From: an uncultured Pluralibacter sp.
GTDB taxonomy: Bacteria > Pseudomonadota > Gammaproteobacteria > Enterobacterales > Enterobacteriaceae
Assembly (NCBI RefSeq): GCF_913775985.1
Contig: NZ_CAJYMB010000031.1
Span: forward strand, 1 to 50,032
Direction: 5' to 3'
Length of the DNA stretch: 50,032 nucleotides
In this document: positions 26,240 through 35,237 of the stretch, in pieces
Numbering within the stretch: the stretch's first letter is position 1
How the letters are laid out: each line of letters opens with the position of its first letter
Position numbers and translations under genes: made by a program
Notes under the pieces: model-generated
What the model saw: only the letters and a program-made list of their open reading frames with translations
Told to the model about the DNA's origin: nothing
The model's database searches: none

Positions 26240-26245
26240 CAAATT

Positions 26246-26321
26246 TGGCTCCTCTGACTGGACTCGAACCAGTGACATACGGATTAACAGTCCGCCGTTC
26301 TACCGACTGAACTACAGAGGA
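26246..26321 (-). tRNA. tRNA-Asn (anticodon GUU)
   Basis: A complete 76-base cloverleaf with encoded CCA. Acceptor TCCTCTG pairs with CAGAGGA, the anticodon loop is CTGTTAA, and the T arm contains GGTTCGAGTCC. It matches the E. coli tRNA-Asn genes as I remember them. tRNA-Asn genes are well-known integration sites in this family, for example for the Yersinia high-pathogenicity island; here the 3' end faces the AT-rich block. Confidence 0.97.
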
Positions 26322-26421
26322 ATCGTGTGAACGAGGCGCATATTACTGTCAGCCCATTTTGGTGTCAACACTAAATTTAACCTGCTGATTCAATTGGCTA
26401 AATTTAGCGCATCCTGTGTTT

Positions 26422-27219
26422 TTAGTGAACTACGCGCGGATCAGGATTCATACCGCCGGAATTATCACGGATCCTCGCCAGCGGATCTTGCTGGTAAAAG
26501 TGGCAGAAACGCTGCCACAGCGCGGGAAAGCGCGGGGCGAAGAGCGCCGGGGCGCTGAAGAAGTATTCTGACAGGACGGCGAAACATTCAGCAGGATCGG
26601 TGGCGGCGTAGGCGTCAATGCTGGCGGCACTTTCGCCCACCAGCTCAATCTCTTCCTGAATATTGTCCATCGCCGCGTGCAGATCGTGCTCCCAGCCGGC
26701 GACTTCGCGCAGTGGGATCAGGGGAATGCCGCTGGCGCGGTCGCCGTTGCGCAGATCCAGCTTGTGCGCAACTTCGTGGACCACCAGATTAAAGCCGGAC
26801 GCATCGAAGGAGTCCTGAATGTCCAGCCAGTTGAGAACGATAGGGCCCTGTTGCCAGCTCTGCCCGGACTGCACCACCCGCTGGCTGTGTACCAGCCCGA
26901 TGTCGTCTTCCCACTCGTCATCCACCACGAAAGGTGCCGGGTAAATCAGTACTTCGTGAAAGCCATCGAGCCATTCGAAGCCGAGCTGCAGCACCGGCAG
27001 GCAAAAGAGCAGAGCGATACGGGCGCTCTGCACGGGTTCAAGAACCAGTCCCTGCAGCGGGACGAGACGCTTTTGCTGTAAAAAGCGGGCTGCCAGCTGC
27101 GTTAAGCGCGCCTGTTCGTCAGAAGAGAGGTTAATCAGAACGGGAATGGCCAGCGCCTTTTCCCACTCCATCTCCGCTTCCCGGGATGTTTCCTGTGCTT
27201 TCCACGGCCATTTAATCAT
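26422..27219 (-). CDS. mtfA: MtfA, zinc aminopeptidase and anti-repressor of Mlc
   Basis: A 265-residue cytosolic protein nearly identical in its core to E. coli MtfA (YeeI). It binds and inactivates the glucose repressor Mlc, raising ptsG expression, and has a zinc peptidase site: H148, E149 and H152 in HEVAHKLD and E211 in DPAECFAV. The start at 27219 (MIKWPWK) is chosen by match to E. coli; an in-frame ATG 14 codons upstream would add unrelated residues. It lies between tRNA-Asn and tRNA-Ser, as in E. coli, marking conserved backbone. The last ten or so residues differ from E. coli. Confidence 0.96.
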   Translation of the reverse strand: MIKWPWKAQETSREAEMEWEKALAIPVLINLSSDEQARLTQLAARFLQQKRLVPLQGLVLEPVQSARIALLFCLPVLQLGFEWLDGFHEVLIYPAPFVVDDEWEDDIGLVHSQRVVQSGQSWQQGPIVLNWLDIQDSFDASGFNLVVHEVAHKLDLRNGDRASGIPLIPLREVAGWEHDLHAAMDNIQEEIELVGESAASIDAYAATDPAECFAVLSEYFFSAPALFAPRFPALWQRFCHFYQQDPLARIRDNSGGMNPDPRVVH

Positions 27220-27312
27220 CGCTTTGCTCGCAAACTCGTCACTTAAACGTAAATAGAACAACAGGGTCTGTTAAAACAGGAAAGAAGGCGTCATTATAGC
27301 AGCCGCTTCATC

Positions 27313-27402
27313 GGAGAGATGCCGGAGCGGCTGAACGGACCGGTCTCGAAAACCGGAGTAGGGGCAACTCTACCGGGGGTTCAAATCCCCCTCTCTCCGC
27401 CA
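27313..27402 (+). tRNA. serU: tRNA-Ser (anticodon CGA)
   Basis: A 90-base class II tRNA with encoded CCA. Acceptor GGAGAGA pairs with TCTCTCC, the anticodon loop is TCTCGAAA, and a long variable arm (GTAGGGGCAACTCTAC) is present. It matches E. coli serU as I remember it. A T-run follows the 3' end directly. Confidence 0.97.
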
Positions 27403-27746
27403 ATTTTTTTCTGCATTAACAAAATTATCTCATACCGTTATTTCGCATTCGACGCTGCCATTTTTACCATGTTACCTCGCGGCAGGCATCCTCTTTTATC
27501 CTTCCGGCTTCACACTATCAACAACATTACAGGCAGTTCCGTATCGGCGCACGGGCATGGCGTAAAAGCTGTTTTTTCATATGCATAACACCGGATGCAA
27601 AAATGACTCTTGACGGATGGCAGCGTGAAGGTACTGCGGCGTGCAGGCCTGTACCAGGTCGACAGGCACTGTTTACCGCCAGCCCACCCTAAATTGCCAG
27701 GTTTCGGCACAAGCTCACCTGTGCCCCGGGGATGAGATAATCGCCG
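27403..27746. other. spacer between tRNA-Ser and the glycosyltransferase
   Basis: About 340 bp. Apart from the T-run right after the tRNA (27404-27410), I see no gene, repeat or clear terminator. Confidence 0.5.
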
Positions 27747-28517
27747 TTACTCCATTGTGGAAAGCATATTGCTTAAAAAGAGCTTTTTAAACGCTCTTTT
27801 GATCTTCTTAAATCTAATTAACTTCTTAATGGTTTTAATCAGTGATTTATTTTTCCCGGCATTTTTAACCGGCGTCACCGTGCTCTCAAACTGGAAGTTG
27901 ACACGGTTATTTTTTATGACGTCCTGAATACAGATCGCCGGCTCTAACTGATAAAAATGGCCAAATTTATTTAAATGGTTCAGGAAAAGTTCATCATCAA
28001 TTGCTTTCAACGATTTTTTTCCGGCAAAGCTAGCTTTTAGCATCTCTGCGGTCTCTTTCTTGATGATATAACCCGCGGTGCCCCAGTTAGCTTCCCCCAG
28101 CCGGAACAATATCCGATTGTTAAGTGTATTACGCTGGCCGCTGACTTTAAAATTAATATCATTATATTTTTCGAGCTTAATAAGCCCGGCATCGTCGGGG
28201 ATCCAGTCATCGCTGGAAAGATATAATCCGGCATCAGCGCTCAGGTGGATGTCATCTTCGAAAACGGCAATGTAAGGGAGATTTTCATCGATCATGATAT
28301 CCCATACAGCGATGTGGCTAAGAAAACATGCTTTTTCGCTGGGTCGAATAGCAAAGCAGCCGTCGGACAGGCTCAGCGGTTTATCCTTTGCGTCAAAGTC
28401 CGCCGGAGTGACCGCATCAAAAAACTCAAATGCTACCGCGGCTTTTTTGAACTCTTCCTTTACAAAGCTTCGCCGCTCTTCGCTTTTATTCTTTAAGCTG
28501 ATGACAATATTGCGCAT
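27747..28517 (-). CDS. glycosyltransferase family 25 (LPS/LOS-type) protein
   Basis: A 256-residue cytoplasmic or membrane-associated enzyme that transfers sugars in surface polysaccharide synthesis. GT25 hallmarks are the start NIVISLKNKSEERRSF, the GCFAIRPSEKACFLSHIAVWD block (about residues 53-73), the metal-binding acidic motif VFEDDIHLS (about 84-92), and WGTAGYIIKKETAEML. The C-terminus is rich in lysine and arginine (about 220-250), which may hold it to the membrane. AT-rich coding and the solitary position suggest acquisition. Ribosome site is weak. Exact sugar and acceptor are unknown. Confidence 0.85.
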   Translation of the reverse strand: MRNIVISLKNKSEERRSFVKEEFKKAAVAFEFFDAVTPADFDAKDKPLSLSDGCFAIRPSEKACFLSHIAVWDIMIDENLPYIAVFEDDIHLSADAGLYLSSDDWIPDDAGLIKLEKYNDINFKVSGQRNTLNNRILFRLGEANWGTAGYIIKKETAEMLKASFAGKKSLKAIDDELFLNHLNKFGHFYQLEPAICIQDVIKNNRVNFQFESTVTPVKNAGKNKSLIKTIKKLIRFKKIKRAFKKLFLSNMLSTME

Positions 28518-28864
28518 GTAAATTTATCCATTCCGTTTAATTTGCTATCCATAGATCAAGAGCTGACAAGGCAGCCCGCGCTGTTGCGAATACCGGGCGC
28601 TATCTTAATTTATAAAAGGAGGAAAGAGAATGAGCGGCTGCAGCAGGCTAAAAAGGAAGAGTGTGTGATTTTGTTAATTTATTGTTTTATATGTTAAATG
28701 CGGTGATAAAGGATCGGCATACAGTCGGGGTAACGCCTCGCGCTCGCGGTGTGTAGCCTGCAAATCCTCGCCATCATGGGCGGACAGCGGTGCGTATCAC
28801 CACTGTCGCCGGGCTTCTCCAGGTGGGTTCCGTTGCCGTTGAGGCTCTACTGTCCGGGCGCGCC
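28518..28864. other. spacer between the glycosyltransferase and the fimbrial operon
   Basis: About 350 bp with no supported gene. No terminator with a T-run could be identified for the fimbrial operon that ends at 28865. Confidence 0.45.
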
Positions 28865-29935
28865 CTACGGATAAACCACATTCAGCGTCGCCGTCGTGTT
28901 AATGGTGCCCTGAGTGAGCGTTTTGGGTGCCCAGGTGTAGTAATAAACCCCCATTGGGATTGAAAAGTTGTTCGATAGCGGCCCGCCTGCCTGGGCGATA
29001 AACAGCGCAGTGGCGTTACCCCGGTTGGTGGTTGAGCTGGAGATAGTGAGCGGATGCTGCGTGGCCTCACGTTTAACCAGCCGCAGCCCCACGCCTTTTG
29101 CCGACTGAGGAGAACTGTCAATAAGTACGGTAGGATCGCCTGAAAGCAGGGTATTACTGGATAAAAAGATCTCAATATTGCGATCGGTGGTACCGCCAGC
29201 AGCCAAATTGTCGCAGCGTATATTAAGTGTGAAGGGCGTATAGCCAGGACGCACCTGCGTCAGTACCTGATTTCTCCCCATGGTAGGCAGCACCACTGAC
29301 ATTCCCGGATTGGTGAAGGTACAGGTGGTTTGTTTCGGCGCGTAGCGGATGGTCATCGGCTGACCGTACATATCCCGGTCGTCGTAGGGCCAGTGGAAGC
29401 CATTGGTTAGCCACTGCAAAATTTTCCCCAGCTGTTTTAATGGCCACGTTAAGATCTCCCCAATATTCATGCCACTCAGATCGGTAACGAAAAGGACGTC
29501 GTTCATGACGATGCTATCGCCGGTGATATTTGTAATGTTTCCGCCTTTGCTCACCAGCGAGAAACGTATGGTCATCGGCGTATTCAGCTCGCTCGCACTG
29601 TGGCTGGAGCCTTTCAATTCCTTATTATTACTCAAGTCGTTAGTAATTTCGGCACGTACATAATATTTGCCGTTGCTAAATCCCAGGATGGTGGCGTAGT
29701 TACTTTGATCGCTCAATATTTTGGTATAGCCAAATTTGCTTTTGCCCGTGGTGCAGGTGAAAGAGCCGCTGTATTGCGTACTGATGTTATCTGTCCACTC
29801 CGGCGTCGCCGGGGTGAGTTTCTCTGATAAATCCACGCTGATCGGCGGCGCGTACTGAATACTTTTGCCGTGGCAGGTGGCGTAGCTGGCGCGGCTGAAC
29901 GCCGCCAGGGCAAATATCATAAGAAGTCGCTTCAT
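28865..29935 (-). CDS. fimbrial tip adhesin, second of two tandem paralogs
   Basis: A 356-residue exported two-domain adhesin of the FimH type. After a signal peptide (to SYA, about residue 20) comes an N-terminal binding domain, then a C-terminal pilin-like domain starting near TTCTFTNPGMSVVLPTM and ending YYTWAPKTLTQGTINTTATLNVVYP-like, with the alternating hydrophobic end strand that a chaperone binds. The start at 29935 follows AGGAG; an upstream in-frame ATG is less likely. It is strongly similar to the gene at 30060, most of all in the pilin domain. The N-terminal halves differ more, which suggests different ligands. Confidence 0.82.
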   Translation of the reverse strand: MKRLLMIFALAAFSRASYATCHGKSIQYAPPISVDLSEKLTPATPEWTDNISTQYSGSFTCTTGKSKFGYTKILSDQSNYATILGFSNGKYYVRAEITNDLSNNKELKGSSHSASELNTPMTIRFSLVSKGGNITNITGDSIVMNDVLFVTDLSGMNIGEILTWPLKQLGKILQWLTNGFHWPYDDRDMYGQPMTIRYAPKQTTCTFTNPGMSVVLPTMGRNQVLTQVRPGYTPFTLNIRCDNLAAGGTTDRNIEIFLSSNTLLSGDPTVLIDSSPQSAKGVGLRLVKREATQHPLTISSSTTNRGNATALFIAQAGGPLSNNFSIPMGVYYYTWAPKTLTQGTINTTATLNVVYP

Positions 29936-30059
29936 TTTTCTCCTCATAAATGTCAGGTGGCGCCCGTTATTTAGCTCCATGCCCTAAGGGCGAGGTGCTG
30001 CAGGCGTCCGTGCAGGTGGATGACGAGGAACTCCGGTCAGTATTCTTCGGGTAGAGAAT

Positions 30060-31133
30060 TTACGGATACACAATGTTCAGTGTTGCCGTAGTGTTGATGG
30101 TGCCCTGGGTCAGCGATTTGGGCGCCCAGGTGTAGTAATACACCCCCATCGGGATCCCGACGTTGTTCGACAGCGGCGCGCTGGCGTTAACGCTAAATAA
30201 CGAGGTAGCGCTGCCCCGGCTGGTGGTTGAGCTGGAAAGGACGACGGGGCTTAGCGGCGTATCGCGTTTCACTATCCGCAGCCCGACGCCCTGCGCCGAT
30301 TGCGGTGAGCTGTCGATCAGCACGCTCGGATCGCCAGAGTGCAGCGTATTGCTGGATAAGAACACATCAATGGCGCGGTTGGCGGTGGAGTTGATATTCA
30401 GATTGTCGCAGCGCAAATCGATGGTGAAGGGCGTATAGCCGGGGCGGTTTTGCGTCACGATCTGCTTAATCCCCATTGTCGGCAGCACAACCGACACGCC
30501 GGCATTAGAGAAGGTACAAGTGGTGGGTTTTGGCGCGTAGGTGACGGTCATCGGCTGGCCGTACATATCCTGCTTTTTGTAGAAGACCCACTCATAGCCA
30601 GAGGCTAGCCATGAAATAATCAACATCTGCTGCATATTGCGCCATGAGGATTTATCACTAGCGCTTCGGCCGCTGAGGTCGGTAACGAGGAAAATGTCGC
30701 CAAGATTGTTAGTGTTCCCGGCCGCACTTTTGCTCATCCCTTGCTTATCCACGAGCGTAAACTGCACATTAATCGTTTGGCCCAGCTCTGATGCATTATG
30801 CAATCCCTTGCCGTTGAGGGTTTTATCACCAATATTGTCGGTGATTTTCGCTCTAACGTAATATTTACCATTATTGAATCCCAGGACCGTGGCGTAGGAA
30901 TCGTTTGAACTTAGTAGTTCGGTATAACCAAATTCGCTGCTGGCGCTGCTGCAGGTAAATGAGCCGCTGAACTGAACGGGATAAGTACCTGTCCAGGTTG
31001 GTGAGGTCGGCGACAGCTTGTCGGAAAGATCGACGTTTATCGCCGGTGCGTGTTGAATCGCGTTGCCATAACAGGTGGCGTAGCTGGCACCGCTAAACGC
31101 AACCAGCGAAAATATCAGGTAAAATCGATACAT
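30060..31133 (-). CDS. fimbrial tip adhesin, first of two tandem paralogs
   Basis: A 357-residue exported adhesin with a signal peptide (LIFSLVAFSGASYA), a binding domain and a C-terminal pilin domain (TTCTFSNAGVSVVLPTMG, then the YYTWAPKSLTQGTINTT ending). The usher stop overlaps an in-frame ATG at 31145 (ATGA), and a second ATG at 31133 gives the cleaner signal peptide and matches the layout of the paralog. Either start keeps it translationally coupled to the usher. It would sit at the fimbrial tip and bind a host or plant surface glycan; the ligand is unknown. Confidence 0.82.
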   Translation of the reverse strand: MYRFYLIFSLVAFSGASYATCYGNAIQHAPAINVDLSDKLSPTSPTWTGTYPVQFSGSFTCSSASSEFGYTELLSSNDSYATVLGFNNGKYYVRAKITDNIGDKTLNGKGLHNASELGQTINVQFTLVDKQGMSKSAAGNTNNLGDIFLVTDLSGRSASDKSSWRNMQQMLIISWLASGYEWVFYKKQDMYGQPMTVTYAPKPTTCTFSNAGVSVVLPTMGIKQIVTQNRPGYTPFTIDLRCDNLNINSTANRAIDVFLSSNTLHSGDPSVLIDSSPQSAQGVGLRIVKRDTPLSPVVLSSSTTSRGSATSLFSVNASAPLSNNVGIPMGVYYYTWAPKSLTQGTINTTATLNIVYP

Positions 31134-31141
31134 TACTCTTC

Positions 31142-33664
31142 TCATAAATGGCAGATATTTGTCTGTCCATCCAGCCTCATCGCCGGATGATGTATCACGC
31201 ACTGGCGTCCGTGCAGGCGCACTACCAGCGTCTCCGGGGCGCGGTCAGCTTTAATAAACAGGATCCCGGCCTGGCCGACGTAGCCCACCGGGCGTCCTGC
31301 GTCGTCCTGAACTTCTGAACCAAAGGGCAGGGGAGCGCCGTCCGACAGGACCGCGCGCAGCAGCCAGGACTGGCGGGCGTCGGTATCAAAGTGGACAACG
31401 TTAACAGCGCCGTCGTACGGCGCGGTGTTGGCAACGTTGCCAATCACGTCGGCCCCGGAGGCGCTATCGGTATTAGAAAGAGTGATGGCGTTTTTACGGT
31501 AAGGCGTGGCGTAAGGCACCAGCGCCAGGCCGTCCTTATTGGTGATGATGCTGGCGTCGCCGTTAATCATCAGCCCGCTGGCTTTCGGTGCGTCGACAAT
31601 GGTTAAGGTGCTGCCCATTTCGTTAGACGCCAGCAGGTGCCAGGGGATTGCCACCAGGCTACCGCGGGCGCTCAGGCTGCCCTGATGATATTCATTTGAT
31701 TCGCTGAATGAACCGCCCAGCGTCGAGAAGCTGGAACGATAGTTGGCGCTGGCACTGGCCATATTCTCGCCGCCGGTCTGATTAGAGCCGGTAAATGAAT
31801 AGTTCAGCCGGTTTGAGTCCATCGCATTGCCGCTGACGGTGACGTTCGACTGCTGATAGTGGCCGTTATTGCTGGATACGCCGGTGGTGAGCCAGGCGTC
31901 ACGGTCGAAAATCTTCAGCGGAATGTTCAGCGACAGATACAGACGCGTATCCTCCGGACTGTCACCGCTGTGGGTCCGGCTCAGGGAGAAGGAGTAGCTG
32001 GTGCGGCGAAACTCGTTCGAGTAGCCCACCTGAAATTCGCGGCTGGTTTGCGATTCGGTCCAGTAGTCGCGCTGGGTGCCGGAAACATAGAAGGTGCCCC
32101 AGTCGTTATTGAGCCGCTGGTTAAGGTTCAGCGTAAAGGTGTTTTTCGGGCGCGCCGAGCGTAGCGAATCCCGGGTATTTAAATCCAGCGCCGGGGCATT
32201 ATTATCATCGCTGTCGTCGCCCCGATTGCCATCGTCGCGTCCATCGTGGGTCCGGGACCAGTCATCCTGATAGCGCCGGTAGTTATCGTGCGAGTAAATG
32301 GCGTCGCTAAAGCTGTAGTAGCCCCGGGTCGAGTAGCGGTAAGCGGCGAGCGTAAAGTTAGTGCCGGTATCATTGACGAATTTACTGAAGGCGACGCGCA
32401 CGCTCTGGCCGGATTCGCTGCGGTCCTGCAGCTGGGTATTCGCCTGGGTCACGTCCAGCGAGACGGCACCCACCGGAAAGTTCCAGCCGGTGCCCAGCAG
32501 CCCGGCGCGGTAGTTGTTGCTGATAATGGTGCCGGTATAGCCGGTAACCAGGTTATTAAAGCCGTACTGCAATGTGCCCTGCACGAATTCGGGCTGGTAG
32601 CTGGTGTTGGTTTCGTGAACTTTCGCCGCCAGCAGGCTGTATTTGCTGACGCCTTCCTTCAGCATATTCGGCACGGCGGAGAAGGGAACGGTGAACGACT
32701 CCTCTTTGCCATCGGCGCCCTTGACGATCACCAGCAGATCCCCCGCCGAGCCGGTGGGCTGGATGCTGTCGATGGTAAACTCGCCCGGCGGCACGTTTTC
32801 CTGATAAATGATATTGCCGTTCTGCAGCACCTTCACCAGCGAGTTGCTGCGGGCCACGCCGTGCACCACCGGCGCAAATCCCTGCTGGGAGTTGGGCCGC
32901 ATGTTAATGTCCGAGCTCAGAGAAACACCCCGTACGCGCAGGGAGTCAAACAGCGTGCCGGGGGAGTAAATATCGCCGATGAGCAGGTTCGATTTAATGG
33001 CGGCAATTGGCCGGCGAACGTAGCGGGTGTTGTTTTGCCAGTCGGCGCGCTGGCTGGAGTGTTTGCGGAACGTGCTGCTGTCGCGAAACTGCCAGCCGAA
33101 AAAGTTAAATCCCGAGTCCAGGCCGGTATAAAAATCATCGTCCGTATCGTGGTTGGCCCCTTTCTGCTGGGTGCGGTAGTAGGTCGAGTTGTAGGAGAGC
33201 ATCAGCGCCGATACGCCCGGCTCCCACAGCTGCGGCGCGACGTAGCCCTCTTCGGAGTGCACCACGTGGGTCTGGGGCACGTGCAGGCGCACGCTCAGGG
33301 TGCCCGGATCGACCTGGTAGCTGCCGCCCTGCACCAGCGCGGAAAGCGTGAACTCCTTCGGCAACGCCCCTCCGGCGGCGGGCAGATCGATACCCAGCAG
33401 TGCGGCATCGCGCCGCTGCATGCGGATATCGTCTTTCGAAGTGCCGAACGCCAGCGCATAGTGGCCTTTCCACTCATCGTTAACGTAGATATCCATCTCC
33501 TGATTACCGGGCGGCATATCCAAATCGAGATTGAAGCGGGAAAGGTCTGACTCCGCAGACTTCCCGGCAAGCAGCTGGGGGTTAAACGTCACCGCGGCAC
33601 TTTTTTGCTCCAGCAGGCACGAGCAAATCGCCAGCAGCATTAATTTGTGGCCTTGCAATTTCAT
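31142..33664 (-). CDS. fimbrial outer-membrane usher, FimD family
   Basis: An 840-residue protein that forms the outer-membrane pore through which chaperone-subunit complexes are assembled. Domains in order: signal peptide, N-terminal chaperone-binding domain (VTFNPQLLAG, DLSRFNLD, about residues 25-140), a 24-strand barrel with plug (ARSNSLVKVLQNGNIIYQENVPPGEFTIDSI, about 275-305), and C-terminal domains (GLALVPYATPYRKNAI, LPFGSEVQDDAGRPVGYVGQAG). A stretch around residues 475-500 is unusually rich in Asp and Asn, probably an enlarged surface loop. Length is typical. It lies 137 bp after the chaperone gene. Confidence 0.95.
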   Translation of the reverse strand: MKLQGHKLMLLAICSCLLEQKSAAVTFNPQLLAGKSAESDLSRFNLDLDMPPGNQEMDIYVNDEWKGHYALAFGTSKDDIRMQRRDAALLGIDLPAAGGALPKEFTLSALVQGGSYQVDPGTLSVRLHVPQTHVVHSEEGYVAPQLWEPGVSALMLSYNSTYYRTQQKGANHDTDDDFYTGLDSGFNFFGWQFRDSSTFRKHSSQRADWQNNTRYVRRPIAAIKSNLLIGDIYSPGTLFDSLRVRGVSLSSDINMRPNSQQGFAPVVHGVARSNSLVKVLQNGNIIYQENVPPGEFTIDSIQPTGSAGDLLVIVKGADGKEESFTVPFSAVPNMLKEGVSKYSLLAAKVHETNTSYQPEFVQGTLQYGFNNLVTGYTGTIISNNYRAGLLGTGWNFPVGAVSLDVTQANTQLQDRSESGQSVRVAFSKFVNDTGTNFTLAAYRYSTRGYYSFSDAIYSHDNYRRYQDDWSRTHDGRDDGNRGDDSDDNNAPALDLNTRDSLRSARPKNTFTLNLNQRLNNDWGTFYVSGTQRDYWTESQTSREFQVGYSNEFRRTSYSFSLSRTHSGDSPEDTRLYLSLNIPLKIFDRDAWLTTGVSSNNGHYQQSNVTVSGNAMDSNRLNYSFTGSNQTGGENMASASANYRSSFSTLGGSFSESNEYHQGSLSARGSLVAIPWHLLASNEMGSTLTIVDAPKASGLMINGDASIITNKDGLALVPYATPYRKNAITLSNTDSASGADVIGNVANTAPYDGAVNVVHFDTDARQSWLLRAVLSDGAPLPFGSEVQDDAGRPVGYVGQAGILFIKADRAPETLVVRLHGRQCVIHHPAMRLDGQTNICHL

Positions 33665-33801
33665 TGCGCGTCATTCTCTTTATTGGCTGATGTCCCCGTC
33701 ATAGGTCAGGCTGAATCCGGGCAGGCTCCCTCTATCCCGGTCACGGCTCCTGAAAGCGTCCGGGAAGCCGCTTATTTGCGCCTTGGTGCAACCCGAAGTA
33801 T

Positions 33802-34494
33802 TCAGGGTATAAACCGGTGCGTTTTATAAGCGCCTAGATCATCCACGTAGAGCAGGCTGTATTTATGGCCGCTGTTGACAGGCATCAGCGAGGGCACATC
33901 AAGGCTTGAGAAGGGCGCCACCATCACCGAATCCTTCAGCAGCTTGTTGTCCTGGGCGTCCATAATGTTGGCGATGGTGATGTAGTAAGCGCTGGCGTTG
34001 CGCAGCGTAAACGTTCGGGCACCGTGGTTGACTTTCATCAGCTCAATCCCTTTATCCGCGCCGGCGGACAGCGCCTGGGGGCGATAAAAGAGCTTGATGC
34101 GAGATTTAACCGCGAGCTGAATGGTGTTTTTGCCCACCATATTCTCGGGCACCGGCGGAATATCCAGCACGTTCAAATAAAAAACCGATTCGCGATCGGC
34201 AGGCAGCGACGAAGGCAGTTTTTTTATCAGCAGCTGCTGTCCGCCGCCGCCGGCAACCTTAATAACCGGTGGGGTAAGCAAAAACGGCACGTGGGCCGTT
34301 TCGGGCGTTGAATCCAAGTCGCCATCATCGATCCACGACTGAACTAAAGACGGAGAGGTGCCGGTATTAATAAGTTGCACGCTGGTTTCTTTACTACTGC
34401 TACGATAAATAACACGCGTGCCGTTTATGACGATATTTGCGGATGCCGAATGACATACGGCAAATAGCAGGGCTAAAGTTGATAATACTCGCAT
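33802..34494 (-). CDS. periplasmic fimbrial chaperone, PapD/FimC family
   Basis: A 230-residue chaperone with two immunoglobulin-like domains that caps fimbrial subunits by donor-strand complementation. Signal peptide ends at ASA-N (about residue 19). Domain 1 has GTRVIYRSSSKETSVQLIN with the conserved Arg, QLLIKKLPSSLPADRESVFYLNVLDIPP, and domain 2 has LAVKSRIKLFYRP with the conserved Lys. The start at 34494 follows GAGG and is preferred over the longer frame because it begins the signal peptide. It lies 60 bp after the major subunit gene. Confidence 0.94.
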   Translation of the reverse strand: MRVLSTLALLFAVCHSASANIVINGTRVIYRSSSKETSVQLINTGTSPSLVQSWIDDGDLDSTPETAHVPFLLTPPVIKVAGGGGQQLLIKKLPSSLPADRESVFYLNVLDIPPVPENMVGKNTIQLAVKSRIKLFYRPQALSAGADKGIELMKVNHGARTFTLRNASAYYITIANIMDAQDNKLLKDSVMVAPFSSLDVPSLMPVNSGHKYSLLYVDDLGAYKTHRFIP

Positions 34495-34554
34495 TGTTAG
34501 CCTCAGGAAAAACCAGACCCGCAGCGGGTCTGGTGATGTTGTAATAGACAACGT

Positions 34555-35139
34555 TTAGATATAAGAGATGGTATAAATAACGTTGGAGCTCAGCTCGCCC
34601 ACTTTTGCCGCGTCAGCGTTAGTTTTGTAGTAATAAACATCCAGAGTTAAGGTCTCGGAGTCCGGCGAGGCCTTATCGCCTTTCAGACCAGTATCAAAAA
34701 CCTGGTTAAGCGGGATTGGCGTGGAGGAATCGGTCTTCGCCAGCGAGAAACCGACGTTGCGCGCCACGCTTGGGTCGTTCTCATTAACGGTGGTGTTCAT
34801 CAGATATTTCCCGTCCGTGGAAATATTATTGGCGGAGGAAAAATACATCTTCAGGTTGGTTCCCGCCGCCCCGGATGCAGGCGTGCAGCCGGAGAAGGTC
34901 ATGGAAATTGATTTTTTGTTTTTGGTAATTGGGCCGACGACGGTTCCCGCATCGGTGACGGAGATAGGACTCAGCGCGACGGTAAAGTCAGCGCTTTTAC
35001 CGCCGTTAATGGTGCAGGTGGTATCAGTGATCGCGCCGCTGAAATTAATAACCCCACCCGCCGCGTTATCTTCCGCCGCTGCATAACCTGACAGGGCTAA
35101 AGAGGAAAATACCGTCGCGATAAGCGTTTTTTTAAGCAT
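34555..35139 (-). CDS. major fimbrial subunit (type 1 pilin family)
   Basis: A 194-residue exported pilin. The signal peptide ends near YAAA (about residue 22). The mature protein has the N-terminal donor strand (GGVINFSGAITDTTCTI), the first disulfide cysteine in TTCTI pairing with the one in FSGCTPA, and the penultimate tyrosine motif at the end (VIYTISYI). The start at 35139 follows GGAGC with 4-bp spacing; a longer frame upstream lacks a signal. It is first in the operon after the regulator and should form the fimbrial rod. Confidence 0.93.
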   Translation of the reverse strand: MLKKTLIATVFSSLALSGYAAAEDNAAGGVINFSGAITDTTCTINGGKSADFTVALSPISVTDAGTVVGPITKNKKSISMTFSGCTPASGAAGTNLKMYFSSANNISTDGKYLMNTTVNENDPSVARNVGFSLAKTDSSTPIPLNQVFDTGLKGDKASPDSETLTLDVYYYKTNADAAKVGELSSNVIYTISYI

Positions 35140-35237
35140 GATAGCTCCATTTGCATGTGACAAGTCAACGCACTTATTTGGCGTTAACAGGGTTGAGTAA
35201 TTTATTAATGCGTAGCTCAGCGCTGAGCCCGTATTCA

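Noticed and set aside
25699..26245. Integrase remnant or attachment repeat next to tRNA-Asn
   Set aside because: No integrase-like frame was seen and no second copy of the tRNA 3' end was recognised.
32246..33550. Long rightward open frame (434 codons) opposite the usher gene
   Set aside because: It is antisense to a clear FimD-family usher, has no family features and a composition typical of the reverse strand of GC-rich genes.
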